Shown piece by piece: positions 58,682 to 64,000 of a DNA stretch of 64,000 bases. The stretch is taken from assembly GCA_910575585.1 (NCBI GenBank), contig CAJTGF010000006.1, positions 78,210-142,209 of the forward strand, written 5' to 3'. Position numbers and translations under genes: made by a program. The stretch comes from Clostridiaceae bacterium (GTDB taxonomy: Bacteria; Bacillota; Clostridia; Lachnospirales; Lachnospiraceae). Below the pieces are notes generated by a model. It made no database searches, was not told the origin of the DNA, and saw only the letters and a program-made list of their open reading frames with translations. Position 1 is the first letter of the stretch; each line of letters begins with the position of its first letter.

Positions 58682-58695
58682 GGTGGGGTTCGCAA
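58667..58695 (-). promoter_or_regulatory. Promoter of the beta-CASP gene
   Basis: On the minus strand TTGCGA (58690-58695) and TACAAT (58667-58672) are spaced by 17 bp, about 42 bp before the start codon. Confidence 0.55.
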
Positions 58696-58716
58696 TGAGA
58701 AAATTAGGTTAAAATT

Positions 58717-58743
58717 TTAGCACTCACCCCTTGACAGTGCTAA
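58717..58743 (+). promoter_or_regulatory. CIRCE operator (HrcA site)
   Basis: TTAGCACTC (58717-58725), a 9-bp spacer, and CAGTGCTAA (58735-58743) form the CIRCE dyad with one mismatch to the consensus GAGTGCTAA. The heat-shock repressor HrcA binds this element. It overlaps the -35 of the clpB promoter. Confidence 0.85.
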
Positions 58744-58759
58744 CAACATATGTTATATT
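58731..58759 (+). promoter_or_regulatory. Sigma-A promoter of clpB
   Basis: TTGACA (58731-58736) and TATATT (58754-58759) are spaced by exactly 17 bp. The CIRCE right arm lies directly on and after the -35, so HrcA binding should block polymerase. Confidence 0.75.
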
Positions 58760-58815
58760 CACCATAGAACAAGCGAAACAGATCGATTTCATCAGGTTCC
58801 AAAGGAGGAGCAATT

Positions 58816-61416
58816 ATGAATATTAATAAATTTACCCAAAAATCCATAGAAGCCGTGCAGAACTGCGAGAAACTGGCCTACGAACACGGCAATCAGCAGC
58901 TGGAGCAGGAGCATCTGCTTTACAGCCTTCTGACTCTGGAAGACAGTCTGATCCTTAAGCTGATTACCAAGATGGACATTTCCCCGGAGCTGTTTGCCAA
59001 CGAAGCACAGCAGGCGTTAAACCGCCTTACCAAGGTAAGCGGCGGACAGCTGTATGTGAGCAATGATCTGAACAAAGTCCTGATCCACGCGGAGGATGAG
59101 GCCAGGGCCATGGGAGACGAGTACGTTTCCGTGGAGCATTTATTCCTTTCCTTAATAAAGCAGCCTGACAAGACCATCAAGGAGCTGTTTGGCCGCTACG
59201 GCATTAACCGGGAGTCTTTTTTAAAGGCTCTCACCACGGTCCGGGGCAATCAGCGGGTGGTCAGCGACAATCCGGAAGCCACTTACGACACCCTGGAGAA
59301 ATACGGCTATGATCTGGTGGAGCGGGCCAGGAACCAGAAGCTGGATCCGGTCATCGGCAGGGACAGCGAGATCCGCAATGTGGTCCGCATCCTGTCCAGA
59401 AAGACCAAGAATAACCCGGTTCTTATCGGCGAACCGGGTGTAGGCAAGACCGCTGTGGTAGAAGGCCTGGCTCAGCGTATCGTCCGGGGGGACGTACCGG
59501 AGGGGCTGAAGGATAAAAGGCTGTTTGCTCTTGATATGGGAGCCCTGGTAGCAGGAGCCAAGTACCGCGGTGAGTTTGAAGAGCGCTTAAAAGCCGTGCT
59601 GGAGGAAGTGAAGAAGAGCGACGGACAGATCATCCTGTTTATCGACGAGCTGCACACGATCGTGGGAGCGGGAAAGACGGAAGGTTCCATGGACGCAGGC
59701 AATATGTTAAAGCCCATGCTGGCCCGTGGCGAGCTTCACTGCATCGGCGCCACCACATTGGATGAATACCGCAAATACATCGAAAAGGACGCGGCCCTTG
59801 AGCGGCGTTTCCAGCCGGTGATGGTGGAGGAGCCTACGGTGGAGGACACCATCTCCATTCTCCGGGGGCTGAAAGAGCGGTACGAGGTGTTCCACGGCGT
59901 AAAGATCACCGATTCTGCCCTGGTGTCGGCGGCCATGCTTTCGGACCGGTATATTTCCGACCGGTTTTTGCCGGATAAAGCCATTGACCTGGTGGATGAG
60001 GCCTGCGCCATGATCAAGACGGAACTGGATTCCATGCCCACGGAGCTGGATGAGCTGTCCAGAAAGACGATGCAGATGGAGATCGAGGAGGCAGCTTTGA
60101 AAAAGGAGACGGACCGCCTAAGCCAGGACAGACTTGCGGACTTACAGCGGGAACTGGCAGAATTGCACGATGAATTTACGGCCAAAAAGGCCCAGTGGGA
60201 GAATGAGAAGTCTTCCGTGGAGAAGCTTTCTTCCCTGCGGGAGGAGATCGAGAACACCAACCGGGAGATCGCCCAGGCCCAGCAGGAGTATGACCTGAAT
60301 AAGGCGGCCCAGCTGCAGTACGGGAAGCTGCCGGAGCTGCAGAGACAGCTGGCCAAAGAGGAGGAGCGGGTGAAGGATCAGGATTTGAGCCTGGTTCATG
60401 AGAATGTGACGGAAGACGAGATCGCCCGCATCATCTCCCGCTGGACCGGCATCCCGGTGGCAAAGCTGACGGAAAGCGAAAGAAGCAAGACCCTGCATTT
60501 GGATGAGGTGCTGCACCGCCGGGTGGTGGGCCAGGATGAAGGGGTGGAGAAAGTGACAGAAGCCATCATCCGCTCCAAAGCGGGCATCAAAGACCCCACA
60601 AAACCTATCGGATCCTTCCTGTTTTTGGGCCCCACAGGCGTGGGTAAGACGGAGCTTGCCAAGGCCCTGGCGGAAAGCCTTTTCGATGATGAGGGAAACA
60701 TGGTGCGGATCGATATGAGCGAGTATATGGAGAAACATTCGGTCGCCCGCCTCATCGGAGCGCCTCCAGGATACGTGGGATATGACGAGGGCGGACAGCT
60801 GACCGAGGCAGTGCGGCGCAAACCCTACTGTGTGGTGCTGTTTGACGAGGTGGAGAAAGCCCACCCGGATGTGTTCAATGTGCTTCTGCAGGTATTGGAT
60901 GATGGGCGGATCACGGATTCCACCGGGAAAACCGTTGATTTTAAGAATACCATCATCATTATGACATCCAATATCGGTTCCCAGTATCTGCTGGACGGCA
61001 TTGACGAAGGAGGGAGTATCACGAAAGAAGCGGAAAACTTAGCCATGGGTGATCTGCGGTCCCATTTCCGGCCCGAGTTTTTGAACCGTCTGGATGAGAT
61101 CATACTGTTTAAGCCGCTGACCAGGGATAATATCGGCAGTATCGTGTCACTGATGATGGCGGATACCAACAAACGGCTGGCTGACAGGGAGATCCGGGTG
61201 GATCTGACGGATAAAGCGAAGCTGTTTGTGGCCAGCCATGGGTATGACCCGGCTTACGGCGCAAGACCGCTGAAGCGGTATCTGCAGAAGTATGTGGAGA
61301 CGCTGGCCGCCAAGATCATCCTTAAGGACCAGGTTCGGGCCGGGGATACCATCGTCATCGACCAGGAGGCAGAGCAACAGGAGCTGACGGCATACGTGCG
61401 CAGCGGGGCATCATAA
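58816..61416 (+). CDS. clpB: ClpB disaggregase
   Basis: ClpB is a hexameric Hsp100 ATPase that pulls proteins from aggregates together with DnaK. It has the N-terminal ClpN repeats (1 to ~145), a first AAA+ domain with Walker A GEPGVGKT (205-212) and [10 protein letters not shown], the middle coiled coil of ~120 residues (about 405-525) that marks ClpB rather than ClpC, and a second AAA+ domain with GPTGVGKT (605-612) and a C-terminal D2-small domain with [12 protein letters not shown]. The 866 residues are normal. AAAGGAGG precedes the ATG. It is controlled by CIRCE. Confidence 0.97.
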   Translation: MNINKFTQKSIEAVQNCEKLAYEHGNQQLEQEHLLYSLLTLEDSLILKLITKMDISPELFANEAQQALNRLTKVSGGQLYVSNDLNKVLIHAEDEARAMGDEYVSVEHLFLSLIKQPDKTIKELFGRYGINRESFLKALTTVRGNQRVVSDNPEATYDTLEKYGYDLVERARNQKLDPVIGRDSEIRNVVRILSRKTKNNPVLIGEPGVGKTAVVEGLAQRIVRGDVPEGLKDKRLFALDMGALVAGAKYRGEFEERLKAVLEEVKKSDGQIILFIDELHTIVGAGKTEGSMDAGNMLKPMLARGELHCIGATTLDEYRKYIEKDAALERRFQPVMVEEPTVEDTISILRGLKERYEVFHGVKITDSALVSAAMLSDRYISDRFLPDKAIDLVDEACAMIKTELDSMPTELDELSRKTMQMEIEEAALKKETDRLSQDRLADLQRELAELHDEFTAKKAQWENEKSSVEKLSSLREEIENTNREIAQAQQEYDLNKAAQLQYGKLPELQRQLAKEEERVKDQDLSLVHENVTEDEIARIISRWTGIPVAKLTESERSKTLHLDEVLHRRVVGQDEGVEKVTEAIIRSKAGIKDPTKPIGSFLFLGPTGVGKTELAKALAESLFDDEGNMVRIDMSEYMEKHSVARLIGAPPGYVGYDEGGQLTEAVRRKPYCVVLFDEVEKAHPDVFNVLLQVLDDGRITDSTGKTVDFKNTIIIMTSNIGSQYLLDGIDEGGSITKEAENLAMGDLRSHFRPEFLNRLDEIILFKPLTRDNIGSIVSLMMADTNKRLADREIRVDLTDKAKLFVASHGYDPAYGARPLKRYLQKYVETLAAKIILKDQVRAGDTIVIDQEAEQQELTAYVRSGAS

Positions 61417-61431
61417 CGGTAATAAATATCC

Positions 61432-61477
61432 AAAGGCCGGGGGAAGCAGCAGGAAATGCGCGGTTTCCCCCGGCTTT
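61432..61477 (+). terminator. Terminator of clpB
   Basis: The stem runs from AAAGGCCGGGGGAA (61432-61445) to TTTCCCCCGGCTTT (61464-61477) with one bulged G. It ends in a short T-run. Confidence 0.65.
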
Positions 61478-61549
61478 CTAAATGTCCATGTATATTGCCC
61501 CCGGTATCGGCATAAATATAGAAGCAATCAAGTATAAAGAGGTTTTGAC

Positions 61550-61987
61550 ATGAAAAGGAATACGCGGGGACTGTCTTCATGGATTCGGTTCTTCTTACTG
61601 GCAGGGACTTTGGCGGTTCTGCTGTTTGCCGGCGGCTGCAATGTCAGCAAGGACGACGGCAAAAAGACGCGGGATCTGGAATTTAACGTAGTCGGAGATT
61701 CGGATGTGCCGGCAGAGCTAAAACAGATCATCACGGAGAAAACGCTGCAGCCGTTTAAACTGACGTTTAACGACGAGCAGAACCTGTACATAGTGGTGGG
61801 GTACGGTCCCCAGTCTACAGGCGGGTACAGCATTGCGGTCAAGGAGCTGTATCTGACGGAAAATTCCATTGTCATTGACACGGAACTTCTGGGACCGGAG
61901 AAGGGGGAGAACCCGGCGCCGGAAACATCCTACCCCTATATCGTGGTAAAAACCGAAAATCTGGAAAATCCTGTTATCTTTCAGTAA
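61550..61987 (+). CDS. PrcB-family lipoprotein
   Basis: A 145-residue exported lipoprotein. Basic N-terminus, hydrophobic FFLLAGTLAVLLFAGG and lipobox AGGC with the lipidated Cys near 30. The mature part (PAELKQIITEKTLQPFKLTF, LYIVVGYGPQSTGGYSIAVKELYLTEN, in parts) matches the C-terminal domain of PrcB, a protein that helps a surface protease complex in spirochaetes; in Clostridia the role is unknown. No protease gene is adjacent. It is a separate small unit between clpB and cysE. Confidence 0.8.
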   Translation: MKRNTRGLSSWIRFFLLAGTLAVLLFAGGCNVSKDDGKKTRDLEFNVVGDSDVPAELKQIITEKTLQPFKLTFNDEQNLYIVVGYGPQSTGGYSIAVKELYLTENSIVIDTELLGPEKGENPAPETSYPYIVVKTENLENPVIFQ

Positions 61988-62015
61988 CTTATCCCTTTTT
62001 ATTTGTCAACGCATA

Positions 62016-62024
62016 TGATATACT
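62016..62024 (+). promoter_or_regulatory. Extended -10 promoter of cysE
   Basis: TGATATACT (62016-62024) is an extended -10 about 50 bp before the cysE start. A short hairpin, GGCAGGT (62030-62036) and ACCTGCC (62049-62055), lies at the predicted transcript 5' end and may stabilise the RNA. Confidence 0.5.
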
Positions 62025-62074
62025 ATCCAGGCAGGTTCGGACGTAAGGACCTGCCGGCGGTAGAAAGGAAATCG

Positions 62075-62734
62075 ATGTTCATAAAAGATATATGGTTTGA
62101 CGTGAAGGCGGTGCAGGCCAGGGACCCGGCAGCCAGAAACGGACTGGAGGTCCTCTTTTTGTATCAGGGGATTCACGCGCTGATCTGGCACCGCGCTGCC
62201 CACTGGTTTTATGAACGCCGCATGTATTTTATTGCCAGACTGATCTCCCAGACAGCCCGGTTTTTTACCCAGATCGAGATCCACCCCGGGGCAAAGCTGG
62301 GCCGCGGCGTTCTCATTGATCATGGCTGCGGCGTGGTCATCGGGGAGACGGCGGTGGTGGGAGACTACTGCACCATTTACCAGGGAGTGACGCTGGGAGG
62401 CGTGGGGAACCAGAGAGGCAAGCGGCATCCCACACTGGGCAGTTACGTGACAGTGGGGGCCGGGGCAAAGATCCTGGGCGCCTTTGAGGTGGGGGATCAC
62501 TGCACCATAGCCGCCAACGCGGTATTGTTAAAACCGCTGGAAGACAACATCACAGCAGCCGGGGTACCGGCGCGGGCAGTGAAAAAGGACGGAGTGCCGG
62601 TGGCAAGGTCCGGGGACGCCGGCCTGACGGCAAAGGATTTGCAGGAGACCAAAAAGCAGATAGAACAGCTGCGGGAAGATATGGACCGCCTGAAAGAGAG
62701 ACTGCCGGGACAGGACCCAAATCGGGGAAAGTAA
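62075..62734 (+). CDS. cysE: Serine O-acetyltransferase
   Basis: CysE makes O-acetylserine from serine and acetyl-CoA, the first step of cysteine synthesis. 219 residues: an N-terminal helical domain (VKAVQARDPAARNGLEVLFLY in part, HALIWHRAAHWFY) and a left-handed beta-helix of hexapeptide repeats with IHPGAKLGRGVLIDHG, GVVIGETAVVGDYC, TLGGVGNQRGKRHP and PARAVKK. I start at 62075 with GAAAGGA upstream; an earlier frame would run through the promoter. A C-terminal ~35-residue coiled tail (LQETKKQIEQLREDM) is an addition seen in Firmicutes homologues. Confidence 0.95.
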   Translation: MFIKDIWFDVKAVQARDPAARNGLEVLFLYQGIHALIWHRAAHWFYERRMYFIARLISQTARFFTQIEIHPGAKLGRGVLIDHGCGVVIGETAVVGDYCTIYQGVTLGGVGNQRGKRHPTLGSYVTVGAGAKILGAFEVGDHCTIAANAVLLKPLEDNITAAGVPARAVKKDGVPVARSGDAGLTAKDLQETKKQIEQLREDMDRLKERLPGQDPNRGK

Positions 62735-62802
62735 AGAGAATAACTCCTCTGCCGGAGCCGGTCAGCGGGTCCCATGAACAAATAACAGGAGAACAGACGG
62801 TA

Positions 62803-63726
62803 ATGCCAGCACAGCAAAGAGCAAAAGAGCAAAACGAAGATCGGAAACAGCCAGCGTCCCTATCCCTGCCGGAGACGGCGGATATTGAACGCAGCATCAT
62901 TAAAAAATTTCGTAAATCCATCTGGCGTCCTTTTATCAGGGCGCTTAATGATTATGATATGATCCGGCCAGAGGACAACATCGCGGTCTGCATCTCAGGA
63001 GGCAAGGATTCGTTCCTTTTGGCAAAGTGTATGCAGGAGATCCTTCGACACGGGAAAATGCGGTTCGGGCTGCATTTTCTTGTGATGGATCCCGGCTATC
63101 ACCCGGACAATCGCCGCCTTATTGAGGAAAACGCCTGCCGCATGGGGATTCCGGTCCAGATCTTTGACTCGGATATTTTCGATGTGGTGGTGGACATCCA
63201 GGGATCGCCCTGCTACCTGTGCGCCCGCATGCGCCGGGGATGGCTGTACGCCAAAGCCCGAGAGCTGGGGTGCAATAAGATCGCGCTGGGGCATCATTTT
63301 GATGATGTGATCGAGACGATTCTTATGAGCATGCTGTACGGGGCCCAGGTCAACACCATGATGCCAAAGCTCCACAGCACGAATTTCCCGGGGATGGAGC
63401 TGATCCGGCCCCTTTATCTGGTGAAAGAGAAGGATATCCTGGAGTGGAAGGAGTTTAACCGCCTGCGGTTCCTTCAGTGCGCCTGCCGCTTTACGGAGCA
63501 GATCGCCAAGGAGAAGGCGCTGGAGGAAGAAGTCCATTCTTCCAAAAGACAGGAGATCAAGGAGCTGATCCGGGAGTTGGAGAAGGTGAACCCTTGTGTG
63601 GCTAAGAATATCTTCAGAAGCGTGGAAAATGTGAATCTGGATGCGTGCATTGGGTATGTGAAGGGTGGGAAGCGGTTTCATTTTATGGAAAGTTATGGGG
63701 AGTTTTCACCCGTTTACAACTTTTGA
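62803..63726 (+). CDS. TtcA-type tRNA 2-thiolation PP-loop protein
   Basis: An ATP-pyrophosphatase-fold protein of the TtcA/TtuA group, which thiolates tRNA, probably at cytidine 32. The PP-loop is ISGGKDSFLL; conserved CYLCARMRRGWLY gives the first CxxC, and the second Cys set is in LQCACRFTEQ; GHHFDDVIET is the LDDxxET-like motif. It has 307 residues. Its end, MESYGEFSPVYNF, overlaps the end of the convergent transposase gene by 13 bp, so the last codons may come from an inserted element. Confidence 0.88.
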   Translation: MPAQQRAKEQNEDRKQPASLSLPETADIERSIIKKFRKSIWRPFIRALNDYDMIRPEDNIAVCISGGKDSFLLAKCMQEILRHGKMRFGLHFLVMDPGYHPDNRRLIEENACRMGIPVQIFDSDIFDVVVDIQGSPCYLCARMRRGWLYAKARELGCNKIALGHHFDDVIETILMSMLYGAQVNTMMPKLHSTNFPGMELIRPLYLVKEKDILEWKEFNRLRFLQCACRFTEQIAKEKALEEEVHSSKRQEIKELIRELEKVNPCVAKNIFRSVENVNLDACIGYVKGGKRFHFMESYGEFSPVYNF

Positions 63727-64000
63727 AATTTCCTAAAACCCGATAAAATGTAGTCTTCTACGACCTTTATTAAGGCAGAACAATTTTTAATAGTTTCGAG
63801 AAAATTCCCGAAACTGCACAAAATTATGCTCGCTTGGATTTGCTGACCAATTTCGTACCTGGTTTCCTGGGCGCTGGCGGACTGATATTCAGAAAAGGTT
63901 TCATCACTGTAAGGAAGCAGGGTCATGGCACTGTAGGACAGGCTGATCAGATTCACCAGCCGTTCGATCCCTTCCTTGCTGCGGATCCGGTATTCCTCCA
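63714..64000 (-). CDS. C-terminal end of a DDE transposase, running off the window
   Basis: On the minus strand a frame is open from the right edge (EEYRIRSKEGIERLVNLI) through SYSAMTLLPYSDETF and ETRYEIGQQIQASIIL to FRKFQKL. RIRSKEGIERLVNL resembles the end of IS4-like or related DDE transposases after the last Glu motif (from recall of clostridial IS proteins, not a search). The catalytic residues and left end lie outside. No terminal inverted repeat can be set from this end alone. Confidence 0.55.
   Translation of the reverse strand, partial: EEYRIRSKEGIERLVNLISLSYSAMTLLPYSDETFSEYQSASAQETRYEIGQQIQASIILCSFGNFLETIKNCSALIKVVEDYILSGFRKFQKL

Noticed and set aside
62025..62074. T-box or riboswitch upstream of cysE
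   Set aside because: The leader is only about 45 nt with one 7-bp hairpin; there is no room for a T-box and no terminator.

Overview
The window looks like a chromosome segment of a Lachnospiraceae (Clostridium cluster XIVa) bacterium. The genes have strong Shine-Dalgarno sites (AGGAGG type), Firmicutes-type two-component, XRE-cupin and CIRCE regulation, moderately GC-rich codon use, and DUF1622, BlaI/M56 and AAA-ATPase/PD-(D/E)XK genes common in gut Clostridia. Genus cannot be fixed from sequence alone. No rRNA, tRNA or CRISPR array was seen.

Layout. 0-10 kb is mostly core: the mfd repair translocase (its first codons lie off the left edge), a conserved protein of unknown function, a histidine kinase/response regulator pair, a DEAD-box helicase behind a promoter-plus-terminator leader, and nagA. 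10-17 kb on the minus strand holds a PatB/MalY-type aminotransferase, a HAD phosphatase, a DUF1622 membrane protein and a complete polyamine operon (XRE-cupin regulator, potA, potB, potC, potD) with two operator-like repeats on its promoter. 17-21 kb on the plus strand holds a lactonase-like propeller protein, aroC, rpiB and a 2-hydroxyacid dehydrogenase. 21-24 kb has three glycosyltransferases, followed by two tetrapyrrole genes, the second a HemC-CobA-HemD fusion.

27-32 kb is an AT-richer accessory stretch. It starts with a 156-bp nested palindrome and holds an orphan protein, a LytTR regulator whose phospho-acceptor Asp is replaced by Glu, an M56/BlaI-type pair, a Uma2 nuclease-like gene and two broken pieces of AAA-ATPase/PD-(D/E)XK genes. 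32-45 kb is a surface-polysaccharide locus with its own promoter: sugar aminotransferase, several GT2 enzymes, a flippase-like protein, DUF2304 and DUF2142 membrane proteins, rmlC, a Wzm/Wzt-type ABC exporter and a 1336-residue multidomain protein, closed by a strong terminator.

45-64 kb mixes housekeeping and accessory genes: nitroreductase, an intact AAA-ATPase/PD-(D/E)XK gene, a YkgJ-type cysteine-cluster protein, a MATE pump, feoB and a separated feoA, a third AAA-ATPase remnant, a small exported membrane protein, sfsA, an uncharacterised three-gene membrane operon, a long beta-CASP nuclease, clpB under a CIRCE operator, a PrcB-like lipoprotein, cysE, a TtcA-type tRNA thiolase and the C-terminal end of a transposase running off the right edge.

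Most promising for novelty: the palindromic element at 27041-27196, the Glu-for-Asp LytTR regulator, the deaD leader, the extended beta-CASP protein, the three-gene membrane operon and the 1336-residue polysaccharide enzyme.
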